Assembly (NCBI RefSeq): GCF_014651115.1
Contig: NZ_BMWG01000012.1
Coordinates: 102,070-166,069, forward strand
Reading direction: 5' to 3'
From: Streptomyces inusitatus
GTDB taxonomy: Bacteria; Actinomycetota; Actinomycetes; Streptomycetales; Streptomycetaceae
Length of the DNA: 64,000 bases
Shown here piece after piece: positions 43,831 through 53,001 of this stretch (position 1 is its first letter; every line of letters starts with the position of its first letter). The notes under the pieces were generated by a model, which did not search any database, had not been told where the DNA came from, and saw only the letters and a program-made list of their open reading frames with translations. A program made the translations under genes and the position numbers.

Positions 43831-44547
43831 TCAGTGGGCCGGGTCGGGGGCGAGGACGTCCAGCTCGGCGAGTGCGCCGACCGCGATCTCGCGGGTGATC
43901 GCCTCGGCCCTGGCGGCGTCGCCCTCCCGCACCGCCTCGGCGACCTGGACATGGAGGGTCACGGCCGCCGGGTCGGGGTCGTCGAACATCACCTGATGGT
44001 GGGTGCGCCCGGTGAGGATCTCGGCGACCACGTCGCCGAGGCGGGCGAACATCTCATTGCCGGAGGCGTTGAGCACCACCCGGTGGAAGGCGATGTCGTG
44101 CCGCAGATACTCCTCCAGCCGATGGCCGCGCGAGGTGGCGACCATGCCGAGGGCGCACTCGGTGAGTTCCGCGCACTGCTCGGGGGTGGCGTTGCGGGCG
44201 GCCAGCCCGGCCGCGACCGGCTCGACGGCGGAGCGCAGCACGGTCAGCGAGCGCAGCTGGCGGGGCCGGTCGGCACCGGCGAGGCGCCAGCGGATGACCC
44301 GGGGGTCGTAGACGTTCCACTCCTCGATGGCGCGGACGGTCACCCCGACCCGGCGGCGGGACTCGACCAGGCGCATCGACTCCATGACGCGGATCACCTC
44401 GCGGACGACGCTGCGCGAGACGTCGAAGCGCTGGGCGATCTCGTCGGTGCGCAGCACGCTGCCGCGCGGATACTCGCCCGCGGTGATCGCGAGGCCCAGG
44501 GTGTCGAGCACCAGTGTGTGGAGGTCCTGGCCGCCCGCAGTCGTCAT
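43831..44547 (-). CDS. gntR: FadR-type GntR repressor of gluconate genes
   Basis: A 238-residue regulator: N-terminal winged helix (about 8-75; SRSVVREVIRVMESMRLVESRRRVG) and C-terminal FCD ligand domain with conserved histidines in RHDIAFH and TLHVQVAEAV that bind a metal. It is divergent from gntK-gntT, and its S. coelicolor counterpart (SCO1678 as I recall) represses that operon, with gluconate or its phosphate as inducer. ATG with little Shine-Dalgarno. Confidence 0.92.
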   Translation of the reverse strand: MTTAGGQDLHTLVLDTLGLAITAGEYPRGSVLRTDEIAQRFDVSRSVVREVIRVMESMRLVESRRRVGVTVRAIEEWNVYDPRVIRWRLAGADRPRQLRSLTVLRSAVEPVAAGLAARNATPEQCAELTECALGMVATSRGHRLEEYLRHDIAFHRVVLNASGNEMFARLGDVVAEILTGRTHHQVMFDDPDPAAVTLHVQVAEAVREGDAARAEAITREIAVGALAELDVLAPDPAH

Positions 44548-44624
44548 GGATCAAGGGTACGGGGCGGGGTCCCGGGCTCGGCCCGGGAACAAAAAGTATG
44601 ACGTTTAGGTCTCAGCCTCTTGAA

Positions 44625-44675
44625 TATGTCGTACCTAATAGGTTTCAGTAGCGCGACGGACCGATGTCGACATCG
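44625..44675. promoter_or_regulatory. Candidate GntR operators in the gntR-gntK spacer
   Basis: Two elements: TATGTCGTACCTA (44625-44637), with the GT-N3-AC core of FadR-type GntR sites, and the perfect 14-bp palindrome CGATGTCGACATCG (44662-44675). They flank the probable gntK start region in this AT-richer spacer. Confidence 0.5.
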
Positions 44676-44713
44676 TGGTCGGCACCGGTGTGACGGAATC
44701 AGCGAGGCATGTA

Positions 44714-45223
44714 ATGAGCACCCCTCACGTCGTTGTGGTGATGGGCGTGGCAGGGACCGGCAAGACCACGATCGGCCCCCTGCTCGCCGACGCACTGGGC
44801 GTTCCCTACGCCGAGGGCGACGACTTCCATCCCCCGGCGAACATCGCCAAGATGTCGGCCGGCACTCCGCTGGACGACACCGACCGGTGGCCCTGGCTCG
44901 ACTCGATCGGCCAGTGGGCGCACAGCCGGGCGGGCATCGGCGGTGTGGTCTCCAGCTCCGCCCTCAAGCGGTCCTATCGGGACCGGCTGCGGGCCGCCGC
45001 CCCCGACGCGGTCTTTCTGCATCTCACCGGCGACCGTGAGCTGATCGAGCGGCGGATGTCCGAGCGCAAGGGGCACTTCATGCCCACCAAACTGCTCGAC
45101 TCGCAGTTCGCCACGCTCCAGCCGCTCCAGGACGACGAGGCGGGCGTGGCCGTCGATGTGTCCGGCAGCCCCGAGGACATCAGCGCGCGGGCCGCCGCCG
45201 CGCTGCGCGCGCTCGGCCAGTAG
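44714..45223 (+). CDS. gntK: Gluconokinase
   Basis: Phosphorylates D-gluconate to 6-phosphogluconate for the pentose-phosphate pathway. A compact 169-residue P-loop kinase: GVAGTGKT (11-18), the gluconate-site region EGDDFHPPANIAKMSAGTPL, lid SERKGHFMP and SQFATLQPL. ATG chosen with GAGG about 8 bases upstream. Followed 58 bases later by the permease gene. Confidence 0.96.
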   Translation: MSTPHVVVVMGVAGTGKTTIGPLLADALGVPYAEGDDFHPPANIAKMSAGTPLDDTDRWPWLDSIGQWAHSRAGIGGVVSSSALKRSYRDRLRAAAPDAVFLHLTGDRELIERRMSERKGHFMPTKLLDSQFATLQPLQDDEAGVAVDVSGSPEDISARAAAALRALGQ

Positions 45224-45281
45224 TCCCGTACCCCCTTCACGCCCTTCCCGTCCTCACCGAGTTCACTCTTAAGGAACCACC

Positions 45282-46679
45282 GTGACCAGTCTCAATGTCG
45301 AGATGCTGGCAGCGGGCGCGACAGAGCCGATCACCTCGGCCGGCAACGCCCAGCTCGGCATAGCCGTCCTCGCGGGCATCGCCGTCATCGTCCTGCTCAT
45401 CACCAAGTTCAAGCTGCACGCCTTTCTGGCGCTGACCATCGGGTCGCTGGCGCTCGGGGCGTTCGCCGGGGCCCCGCTCGGCAAGGCGATCGAGTCCTTC
45501 TCCAAGGGTCTGGGCTCGACCGTCGCCGGTGTGGGTGTGCTGATCGCGCTCGGCGCGATCCTGGGCAAGCTGCTCGCCGACTCCGGCGGCGGCGACCAGA
45601 TCGTGGACACGATCCTGGCGAAGGCGAACGGGCGCACCATGCCCTGGGCGATGGTGCTGATCGCCTCGGTGATCGGTCTGCCGCTCTTCTTCGAGGTCGG
45701 CATCGTGCTGCTGATCCCCGTGGTGCTGATGGTCGCCAAGCGCGGCAACTACTCCCTGATGCGGATCGGCATCCCCGCGCTCGCCGGTCTGTCGGTGATG
45801 CACGGACTGATCCCGCCGCACCCCGGCCCGCTGGTCGCGATCGACGCGCTGGGCGCCAACCTCGGTGTGACGCTGGCCCTCGGTGTGCTCGTCTCCATCC
45901 CGACTGTGATCATCGCGGGTCCGGTCTTCGCGAAGTACGCGGCCCGCTGGGTGGACATCCCCGCGCCGGAGAAGATGATCCCGGCCCGTCCCTCGGAGGA
46001 CCTGGACAAGCGTCCCAGCTTCGGCGCGACCGTCTTCACGGTCATGCTGCCGGTCGTGCTGATGCTGTCGAACGCGCTGGTCGAGATCGTCGTCGACGAC
46101 CCCGAGAACCCGGTGCAGAAGGTCACCGACATCATCGGCTCCCCGATGATCGCGCTGCTCGCGGCCGTACTGGTGGGTCTGTTCACGCTGGGCGCGGCGG
46201 CCGGCTTCACCAAGGACCGGCTGGCGTCCACCGTCGAGAAGTCCCTCGCCCCGATCGCGGGCGTGCTGATGATCGTCGGCGCGGGCGGCGGCTTCAAGCA
46301 GACGCTGATCGACGTCGGTGTGGGCCAGATGATCCTGGACATCTCCGAGAGCTGGGCCATCCCCACCCTGCTGCTCGCCTGGCTGATCGCGGTCGCGATC
46401 CGGCTGGCGACGGGTTCGGCGACCGTCGCGACGATCTCCGCGGCCGGTCTGGTCGCGCCGCTGGCGGCGGGCATGACCACCACCGAGTCGGCGCTGCTGG
46501 TGCTGGCGATCGGCGCGGGTTCGCTCTTCTTCAGCCATGTCAATGACGCCGGTTTCTGGCTGGTGAAGGAGTACTTCGGGATGAGCGTCGGCCAGACGAT
46601 CAAGACCTGGTCGGTGATGGAGACCATCATCTCGGTGGTCGGCATCGTCTTCGTGCTGCTGCTGTCGCTGGTGCTGTAG
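45282..46679 (+). CDS. gntT: Gluconate:H+ symporter (GntP family)
   Basis: A 465-residue, 12-14-helix permease importing gluconate. The family motifs LFFEVGIVLLIPV and IPPHPGPLVAIDALGANLG are present, as is the C-terminal SHVNDAGFWLVKEYFG. GTG start after AAGGA. It forms the gluconate operon with gntK under the divergent gntR. Confidence 0.95.
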   Translation: MTSLNVEMLAAGATEPITSAGNAQLGIAVLAGIAVIVLLITKFKLHAFLALTIGSLALGAFAGAPLGKAIESFSKGLGSTVAGVGVLIALGAILGKLLADSGGGDQIVDTILAKANGRTMPWAMVLIASVIGLPLFFEVGIVLLIPVVLMVAKRGNYSLMRIGIPALAGLSVMHGLIPPHPGPLVAIDALGANLGVTLALGVLVSIPTVIIAGPVFAKYAARWVDIPAPEKMIPARPSEDLDKRPSFGATVFTVMLPVVLMLSNALVEIVVDDPENPVQKVTDIIGSPMIALLAAVLVGLFTLGAAAGFTKDRLASTVEKSLAPIAGVLMIVGAGGGFKQTLIDVGVGQMILDISESWAIPTLLLAWLIAVAIRLATGSATVATISAAGLVAPLAAGMTTTESALLVLAIGAGSLFFSHVNDAGFWLVKEYFGMSVGQTIKTWSVMETIISVVGIVFVLLLSLVL

Positions 46680-46711
46680 CGCGCTGTGCGCTTCGCGCGG
46701 TGACCCGGGGT

Positions 46712-46743
46712 GCCGGGCGGACTCCCTGGGGAGTCCGCCCGGC
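46712..46743. terminator. Bidirectional terminator after gntT
   Basis: GCCGGGCGGACTCC (46712-46725), loop CCTGGG or shorter, GGAGTCCGCCCGGC (46730-46743): perfect arms between convergent genes. Confidence 0.88.
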
Positions 46744-46783
46744 GCCTTCGTCGTGGGGTGGGCCGCGCCGCGCCGCGGACGGC

Positions 46784-48448
46784 TCACACCGCCCGCGCCG
46801 CGGCCCGCCCGGCGGCGCGGCCGGAGAAGAGGCAGCCGCCGAGGAAGGTGCCCTCCAGCGAGCGGTAGCCGTGCATTCCGCCGCCGCCGAAGCCGGCCGC
46901 CTCCCCCGCCGCGTACAGCCCCTCCAGCGGCTCGCCGTCCACGTCCAGCACTCGCGAGGAGAGGTCGGTCTCCAGCCCGCCGAGCGATTTCCGGGTGAGG
47001 ATGTTCAGCCGTACGGCGATCAGCGGCCCGGCGGCCGGGTCCAGGATCCGGTGCGGGGCGACGGTGCGGACGAGCCGGTCGCCGAGATAGTTGCGGGCCC
47101 CTCGGACCGCCATGACCTGGAGGTCCTTGGTGAAGGGGTGCCGGATCTCCCGGTCGCGGGCGACGATCTCGCGGCGCAGCTCCGACTCTTCGATCAGCGG
47201 CTCCCCGCCGATCGCGTTCATGCCGCGCACCAGCGCGGCGAGATCCCGCTCGACGACGAAGTCCGCGCCGCTCTCCATGAAGGCCCGCACCGGCCCCGGC
47301 ACACCGGCGCGCGCCCGCCCGAGCACCTGGCGCACGGACTTCTCCGTGAGGTCGGGGTTCTGCTCGGAGCCGGAGAGGGCGAACTCCTTGGCGATGATCC
47401 GCCGGTTCAGCACGAACCAGGTGTGGTCGTAGCCGGAGCGCATGATGTGTTCGAGGGTGCCCAGGGTGTCGAAGCCGGGGAAGAGCGGCACCGGGAGCCG
47501 CCGGCCGCGCGCGTCGAGCCAGAGCGAGGACGGGCCGGGGAGGATCCGGATGCCGTGCCGGGCCCAGACGGGGTTCCAGTTCTCGATGCCCTCGGTGTAG
47601 TGCCACATCCGGTCGCGGTTGATGTGGCTCGCGCCCACGCGCTCGGCGACGCCCAGCATCAGCCCGTCGACATGGGCGGGGACGCCGGAGAGCAGCTTCG
47701 CGGGCGGGGTGCCCAGCCGGTCGGGCCAGTTGGCGCGGACGAGATCGTGGTTGCCGCCGATGCCCCCGGAGGTGATGATCACGGCCTGGGCGCGCAGCTC
47801 GAAGGCCCCGGCGACCTCCCGTCCGCTGGCGGTGCCGCGCGGGGCGGCGGAGGGTTCGAGCACCTCGCCGCTGACGGTGTCGATCACTCCCGCGCTGCGG
47901 CCGAGGCCGGTGACCCGGTGGCGGAAGCGCTGCTGGACCAGGCCCCGGGCGACCCCGTCGGCGACCCGCCGGGCGAAGGGGGCGACGACGCCCGGTCCGG
48001 TGCCCCAGGTGAGATGGAAGCGGGGTACGGAGTTCCCCTGGCCCGTGGCGTCGTGGCCGCCGCGTTCGGCCCAGCCGACGACCGGGAAGAACCGCACGCC
48101 CCGGGCGCGGAGCCAGGCCCTCTTCTCGCCCGCCGCGAAGTCGACGTACGCCTCGGCCCAGCGGCGGGGCCAGCCGTCCTCCTCACGGTCGAAGCCCGCC
48201 GTGCCCAGCCAGTCCTGGAGCGCGAGATCGCGGCTGTCGCGGACGCGCAGCCTGCGCTGCTCGGGCGAGTCGACCAGGAAGAGCCCGCCGAGGGACCAGT
48301 GGGCCTGTCCGCCGATGGACTGCTCCGGCTCCTGGTCCAGCAGGATGACCCTGCGCCCGGCGGCGGCCAGCTCCGCGGTGGCGACCAGCCCCGCCAGGCC
48401 TGCCCCGATCACGATCACATCAGCGTCGTACGCCATGGCTTGTTCCAT
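46784..48448 (-). CDS. FAD-binding dehydrogenase, succinate/ketosteroid dehydrogenase-like
   Basis: A 554-residue flavoprotein. The N-terminal VIVIGAGLAGLVATAELA binds FAD; TSGGIGGNHDLVR, FVLNRRI and the C-terminal GGLETDLSSRVLD...LYAAGEAAGFGGGGMHG are shared with the fumarate reductase/3-ketosteroid-delta1-dehydrogenase family. Streptomyces homologues are annotated only as FAD-binding dehydrogenase. No steroid genes are near, so substrate is unknown. Start could be the first ATG or MAYDAD four codons on. Confidence 0.88.
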   Translation of the reverse strand: MEQAMAYDADVIVIGAGLAGLVATAELAAAGRRVILLDQEPEQSIGGQAHWSLGGLFLVDSPEQRRLRVRDSRDLALQDWLGTAGFDREEDGWPRRWAEAYVDFAAGEKRAWLRARGVRFFPVVGWAERGGHDATGQGNSVPRFHLTWGTGPGVVAPFARRVADGVARGLVQQRFRHRVTGLGRSAGVIDTVSGEVLEPSAAPRGTASGREVAGAFELRAQAVIITSGGIGGNHDLVRANWPDRLGTPPAKLLSGVPAHVDGLMLGVAERVGASHINRDRMWHYTEGIENWNPVWARHGIRILPGPSSLWLDARGRRLPVPLFPGFDTLGTLEHIMRSGYDHTWFVLNRRIIAKEFALSGSEQNPDLTEKSVRQVLGRARAGVPGPVRAFMESGADFVVERDLAALVRGMNAIGGEPLIEESELRREIVARDREIRHPFTKDLQVMAVRGARNYLGDRLVRTVAPHRILDPAAGPLIAVRLNILTRKSLGGLETDLSSRVLDVDGEPLEGLYAAGEAAGFGGGGMHGYRSLEGTFLGGCLFSGRAAGRAAARAV

Positions 48449-48621
48449 CCTTGTCCGGCGGGGTTCGGTACGGGGCCGGCCGGACGCGCGGTGGGAACGG
48501 TCCGGCCGGACCGGCCGGTCCGATCTTCCGTACGGTGTGAGGGCCCGTCAACGGTTTCGGCGGGACGGGAACGGGTCGGCAACAGGACGGGAAACGAGCG
48601 GACGGACGGGGTGGGCACGGG

Positions 48622-49128
48622 ATGGGCGCTGACGAGATCCTCGATGTGGTGGACGAGTCCGACCGGGTGACGGGGCAGGCCCGCCGGGCCGACGTCTATG
48701 CCCGCGGGCTGCGCCACCGTTGTGTGTTCGTGCTGGCCAGGGACGGCCTGGGCCGCGTCTTCGTCCATCGCAGGGCGGCGGACAAGGTGATCTTCCCCGC
48801 GCTGTACGACATGTTCGTGGGCGGTGTCGTGGGGGCGGGCGAAAGCTACGACACGGCGGCGCTGCGGGAGGCCGAGGAGGAGCTGAGGGTCACGGGGCTG
48901 CCCCGGCCCGTGCCGCTGTTCAGGTTTCTGTACGAGGGCGGGCCGGGGCGGAGCTGGTGGTCGGCGGTGTACGAGGTGCGCTGTGAAACGCCGGTGAACC
49001 CTCAGAAGGAGGAGGTCGACTGGCACGCTTTTCTGCCGGAGGCCGAGCTGGAACCGCTGCTGGGCGTGTGGGAGTGGGCGCCGGACGGGCTGGCCGCCTA
49101 CCGCCGTCTCCGGGCCCTTCGCCCCTGA
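48622..49128 (+). CDS. Nudix hydrolase
   Basis: A 168-residue enzyme cleaving a nucleoside diphosphate linked to another moiety. The Nudix box reads GGVVGAGESYDTAALREAEEEL, split here as G-x5-E (GVVGAGE) and REAEEEL, and is complete. The rest resembles the isopentenyl-diphosphate-isomerase-like branch (YfcD type), for which the substrate is not settled. The ribosome site is weak. Two membrane-protein genes follow closely on the same strand. Confidence 0.9.
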   Translation: MGADEILDVVDESDRVTGQARRADVYARGLRHRCVFVLARDGLGRVFVHRRAADKVIFPALYDMFVGGVVGAGESYDTAALREAEEELRVTGLPRPVPLFRFLYEGGPGRSWWSAVYEVRCETPVNPQKEEVDWHAFLPEAELEPLLGVWEWAPDGLAAYRRLRALRP

Positions 49129-49152
49129 TCCTATGATCGTTTCGCGGGTAGT

Positions 49153-49560
49153 GTGCGAAAGGTGAAGGACATCGCGCGGAGCCTGCGGCTGTGGTTCGCC
49201 CCCCAGCGGGTGCGCGAGGAGGGCCGGACGCCCGACTACCGGTTCTCGCTCGCCAATGAGCGGACCTTCCTGGCCTGGCTGCGGACGGCGCTGGCGCTGA
49301 TCGGCGGCGGATTCGCCGTGGACCAGTTCCTGCCGGATCTGCGCTGGGGCGTACGGGCCGGGCTGGCGCTGGCGCTGCTGGGCGCGGGGGTGCTGTGCGC
49401 GCTGCGGGCGGTCAACCACTGGGTGCGGTGCGAGCGGGCGATGCGGCGCGGCGAGGATCTGCCGGTGTCGCGCTTTCCGACGGTGCTGAGCCTGGTGATC
49501 GCGGCCCTGGCGGTGGCCATGGTGGCCGTGGTGCTCTTCGGCTGGGAGGGCGGGCGGTGA
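49153..49560 (+). CDS. DUF202/YidH-type membrane protein
   Basis: A 135-residue protein with three membrane segments. The charged motif YRFSLANERTFLAWLRTALALIGGG just before the first helix is the DUF202 signature (given here as its key parts, ANERTFLAW and RTALALIGGG). Function unknown. GTG start, with another GTG three codons on. Its stop overlaps the start of a second DUF202 gene (GTGA), so they probably form a hetero-oligomer. Confidence 0.88.
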   Translation: MRKVKDIARSLRLWFAPQRVREEGRTPDYRFSLANERTFLAWLRTALALIGGGFAVDQFLPDLRWGVRAGLALALLGAGVLCALRAVNHWVRCERAMRRGEDLPVSRFPTVLSLVIAALAVAMVAVVLFGWEGGR

Positions 49561-49916
49561 CGACGCCGCCGGACCGGGAGCGGAAGCCGGAACCGGAACC
49601 GGAACCGGTCCCCGAGCGTGATCCGGGGCTTCAGCCGGAGCGGACCCGGCTGGCGTGGCGGCGGACGACGCTGGCGTTCACCGTGGCGGCCGTGTTCGCG
49701 GGCCGTCAGGCGGTGACCGGCGGGACGGGCCCGGTGGGAACGGTCGCGGTGGCGCTCAGTGTGCTGGTGTGGCTGGGGTTTCTGCTGCTGGCGCACCGGC
49801 GGGTACGGACGCTGGGGGCCGGTCCGGTGCCTTCGGCGCTGCCCGGGCGGATGGCCCTGACGGCGGTGGTGTGCACGGTGGGGCTGGCGGGGTTCGCGGT
49901 GGCGGTCGTGGTCTGA
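49557..49916 (+). CDS. Second DUF202-type membrane protein
   Basis: A 119-residue protein: a Glu/Pro-rich cytoplasmic leader, then LQPERTRLAWRRTTLAF, the short form of the DUF202 motif, and three membrane helices. GTG start inside the previous stop codon region (4-base overlap). The tandem long/short DUF202 pair is frequent in actinobacteria. No function known. Confidence 0.87.
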   Translation: MTTPPDRERKPEPEPEPVPERDPGLQPERTRLAWRRTTLAFTVAAVFAGRQAVTGGTGPVGTVAVALSVLVWLGFLLLAHRRVRTLGAGPVPSALPGRMALTAVVCTVGLAGFAVAVVV

Positions 49917-50023
49917 GCCGGGCGGCGGACCCTGGAGGAACGTTCCGCCGGGGTCGTTCCGCGCGGCGGCCGGGCGCGCTAGCGTGCGTGGCCATGACAG
50001 ACAGTCCGTACGGGGGGAGTCCG

Positions 50024-51322
50024 ATGAGCCTGTCCAGAAGAGGACTGCTGGCCGGCGCCGGAGCGGCCGGGGCGCTGGCCGCGACCGCCGGACCGAGCGC
50101 CGCAGCCCAGACCGGAGCCGGGGCCGGGGCCGCAGCGGGAGCCGAGGCCGGACGGAGCGGGCGGGGCGGGCGGGTGCGGGTGCGTACCGGATTCGACCGG
50201 CTCGCCGCCGACGGCTACGACCGGCTGGCCGGGCAGCGGGTCGGGGTGGTCACCAATCCGACCGGGGTCACCTCCGGCGTACGCCATGTCGTGGATGTGA
50301 TGCACGCCGACGAACGCGTCGATCTGATCGCCGTCTTCGGCCCGGAGCACGGCTTCCGGGGCACCGCCCAGGCGGGCGGCTCCGAGGGGCGGTACGACGA
50401 TCCGGCGACCGGACTGCCGGTGTACGACACCTATCTGAAGAGCGGCCGGCCGCTCGCCGACATCTTCACCGCCTCCGGGGTGGACACGGTCGTCTTTGAC
50501 ATCCAGGACGTCGGCGCGCGCTTCTACACCTACATCTGGACGCTGTACGACTGCATGAAGGCGGCGGCGCTCGCGGGGAAACGGTTCGTCGTGCTGGACC
50601 GGCCCAACCCGGTGACCGGGCGGGCCGCCCTCGGCCCGGTGCTGGAGCGCCCCTTCGCGACCTTCGTGGGACGGGAGCCGATCCCGCAGGCGCACGGAAT
50701 GACGGTGACCGAGCTGGCGCGGCTCTTCAACGGCGAGTTCCTGGGCGAGAGCCCGGTGGAGCTGGAGACCGTACGGATGTCGGGGTGGCGGCGCTCGGAC
50801 TTCTTCGACGAGACGGGGCTGCCGTGGGTGCCGCCGAGCCCCAATATGCCCACGCCCGAGACCGCGCTGGTCTACGCGGGCACCTGTCTCTTCGAAGGCA
50901 CCAATCTCTCCGAGGGCCGGGGCACGACCCGCCCCTTCGAGCTGCTGGGCGCGGAGGGGGTGGACCGCCGCTGGGCCGAGGCGGCGAACGCCCTGGAGCT
51001 GCCGGGGGTGCGGTTCCGGGAGGCGTACTTCACTCCGACGTTCTCCAAGTTCCAGGGGAAGACCGTCGGCGGGGTGCAGCTCCATGTCCACGACCGGGAG
51101 GTCTTCGACCCGGTGCGCACCGCCGTCGCGCTGCTGGTGACGGCCAAACGGTCCTGGAGCGGCTTCGCCTGGCGGCCCGACCACTGGATCGACAAGCTGA
51201 CCGGCTCGGTGAAGGTCCGCACCTCGATCGACGCGGGGGCCGGGCCCGACGAGGTGGTCGGCGCGTGGCAGGAGGAGCTGGCCGCCTTCCGCTCCGTACG
51301 GAAGGCGTATCTGCGCTACTGA
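50024..51322 (+). CDS. Tat-exported DUF1343 protein, NamZ-type exo-muramidase (GH171)
   Basis: About 432 residues. SRRGLLAGAGAAGALAATA is a twin-arginine signal peptide. The mature part matches the DUF1343 family, whose Bacillus member NamZ removes N-acetylmuramic acid from the non-reducing end of peptidoglycan fragments: GVVTNPTGVT, FGPEHGFRGTAQAG, VFDIQDVGARFYTY, LDRPNPV and EGTNLSEGRGTTRPFE are all present. I chose ATG at 50024 because GGGGGGAG precedes it; an ATG at 49994 is also possible. Likely role: recovery of cell-wall sugar during turnover. Confidence 0.88.
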   Translation: MSLSRRGLLAGAGAAGALAATAGPSAAAQTGAGAGAAAGAEAGRSGRGGRVRVRTGFDRLAADGYDRLAGQRVGVVTNPTGVTSGVRHVVDVMHADERVDLIAVFGPEHGFRGTAQAGGSEGRYDDPATGLPVYDTYLKSGRPLADIFTASGVDTVVFDIQDVGARFYTYIWTLYDCMKAAALAGKRFVVLDRPNPVTGRAALGPVLERPFATFVGREPIPQAHGMTVTELARLFNGEFLGESPVELETVRMSGWRRSDFFDETGLPWVPPSPNMPTPETALVYAGTCLFEGTNLSEGRGTTRPFELLGAEGVDRRWAEAANALELPGVRFREAYFTPTFSKFQGKTVGGVQLHVHDREVFDPVRTAVALLVTAKRSWSGFAWRPDHWIDKLTGSVKVRTSIDAGAGPDEVVGAWQEELAAFRSVRKAYLRY

Positions 51323-51474
51323 GCCCCGCCCCTCCCCCGGTCGGCCGACACGTATGCGGAAATCCCCGCCCCCGGCGCGTACATGGCCGAATGCGGTGGT
51401 TCCCGGGTCTGGCCGTCCCTCCCCCGACGCCGGATCCTGGTGTCGGAAGAGGATGTACCGGGGGAAGGACAGTC

Positions 51475-52770
51475 ATGCCGGACATGAGCGTGGAGCCGTA
51501 TCAGGACATCTCCTTCGGCAAGGACGGCGACCTCGACGGGGTGGGTCCGGACCGGCTGCTGAAGCTGGACGTCACCGATCTGGTGATGTTCGCGCATGGC
51601 TGGAACAACTCCCCCGCGACGGCCGCCCGGCTGCACTCCGCCTTCTTCGCGCCCTTCCCCTCGCTGGTGTCACCACAGGTGCGGCTGGGGTACGCGGGGA
51701 TCGGATGGCCGTCCATGCGGTTCACCGACGAGCCGGTGCCCGGCTTCGGCCGGCCGGACGGATCTGCCGGGCCTGCCGGGCCTGCCGGCCCGGGGCTGGA
51801 CCCGGCGACCCTCGCCGCCCTGGGGGAACTCTTCCCCGGGCACACGGCCGCGGTGGCCCGGCTCACCGGGCTCCTGGAGGAGCGGCCGGAGGCCCCGGAG
51901 GCGTTCGCCGAGTTCGGCAGGCTGGTGCGGCGGCTGGCCCGGGCCCCGGCGGGCGGTCTGGAGGACTGCTTCACGGACGATCTGCCGCAGGACGAGCAGG
52001 GCCCGCCCGCACTGCTGTACGAGGACGCCCTGACGCTCTGCCAGAACTTCGCCCGGGCGCTGGAAGGGGCGGAGCCAGGCGCTCCGCCCGCCGTCGGGGG
52101 CGGGACGCGCACGGCGTGGCGCGGGGCGAAGGAGCTGCTGCGGCAGACCACGTACTACGCGATGAAGCGCCGCGCGGGGGCCGTCGGGGAGCTGGGGCTC
52201 GGTCCGCTGCTGGGGCGGCTGGCCCGCGGCCGGCCCGGGATGCGCGTCCATCTGGTCGGTCACAGCCAGGGGGCGCGGCTGGTCGCCTTCGCGCTGCGCG
52301 GACTGCCCGACGGGGTGCGCAGCGTGAAGTCGGTGACGCTGCTCCAGGGGGCCTTCTCGCACTACGCGTTCGCGCCGAGCCTGCCGCACGCGGCCCAGAA
52401 CTCGGGCGCGCTGCGGGCGATGGAGCACCGGGTCGACGGTCCGGTGGTGGCCTGCTACTCGCGGCACGACAGCGCGCTCGGGGCGATCTACCCGCTGGCC
52501 TCCCGGCTCGCCGGGGACGACAGGAACGCGGGCGGGCCCGACCCCCGCTGGTGGGCCGCCGGGCACAGCGGTCTCCAGGGCGCGGCCCCGCCGTCGGTGC
52601 GGCTGACCCTGGAGGAGGCGCTGACGCGGGGCGTTCCCCGCGCGGGGTGTGTGAGCGTGGACACCGCCTCGGTGGTGCGGCGCGGCGGGCCGCCGGCCGG
52701 TGCGCACAGCGACATCTGCCATCGGGAGCTGGCCCGGGTGGTGGTCGCGGCGGGGCGCATCGGGCGCTGA
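51475..52770 (+). CDS. Alpha/beta-hydrolase-fold lipase-like protein
   Basis: A 431-residue protein without a signal peptide. VMFAHGWNNSP provides an oxyanion-hole region and LVGHSQGARL the nucleophile elbow (G-H-S-Q-G); a later histidine in AAGHSGLQG could complete the triad, with CYSRHDSALG supplying Asp. A Gly/Pro/Ala-rich insert lies in the middle. Streptomyces homologues are labelled serine hydrolase or conserved hypothetical. The ATG has GGGGGAAGGA before it. Confidence 0.72.
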   Translation: MPDMSVEPYQDISFGKDGDLDGVGPDRLLKLDVTDLVMFAHGWNNSPATAARLHSAFFAPFPSLVSPQVRLGYAGIGWPSMRFTDEPVPGFGRPDGSAGPAGPAGPGLDPATLAALGELFPGHTAAVARLTGLLEERPEAPEAFAEFGRLVRRLARAPAGGLEDCFTDDLPQDEQGPPALLYEDALTLCQNFARALEGAEPGAPPAVGGGTRTAWRGAKELLRQTTYYAMKRRAGAVGELGLGPLLGRLARGRPGMRVHLVGHSQGARLVAFALRGLPDGVRSVKSVTLLQGAFSHYAFAPSLPHAAQNSGALRAMEHRVDGPVVACYSRHDSALGAIYPLASRLAGDDRNAGGPDPRWWAAGHSGLQGAAPPSVRLTLEEALTRGVPRAGCVSVDTASVVRRGGPPAGAHSDICHRELARVVVAAGRIGR

Positions 52771-52790
52771 ACAGCCGGGCGGGCGGACGG

Positions 52791-52830
52791 GCGGACGGGT
52801 GGAGAGAGGGGCGGACGGGTGGAGAGAGGG
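52791..52830 (+). repeat. 20-base exact tandem duplication
   Basis: GCGGACGGGTGGAGAGAGGG occurs at 52791-52810 and again at 52811-52830, preceded by a partial third unit. It lies 21 bases after the lipase-like gene. Confidence 0.9.
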
Positions 52831-53001
52831 GCGAACAAGATTCCGAACAGCGTCCGCGAGGAAGATCACACGCTCCTGACCTGCTGCTTCGTGCTGGACA
52901 TGCCGTAGTCCGGAGCTTCTCATTTTCGATGGAGCCGGATCGGGCAGGCGTACGTCCAAACGTCGACGCTCGATGGACGAGCGACGGAGGTGGCAAGTGC
53001 G

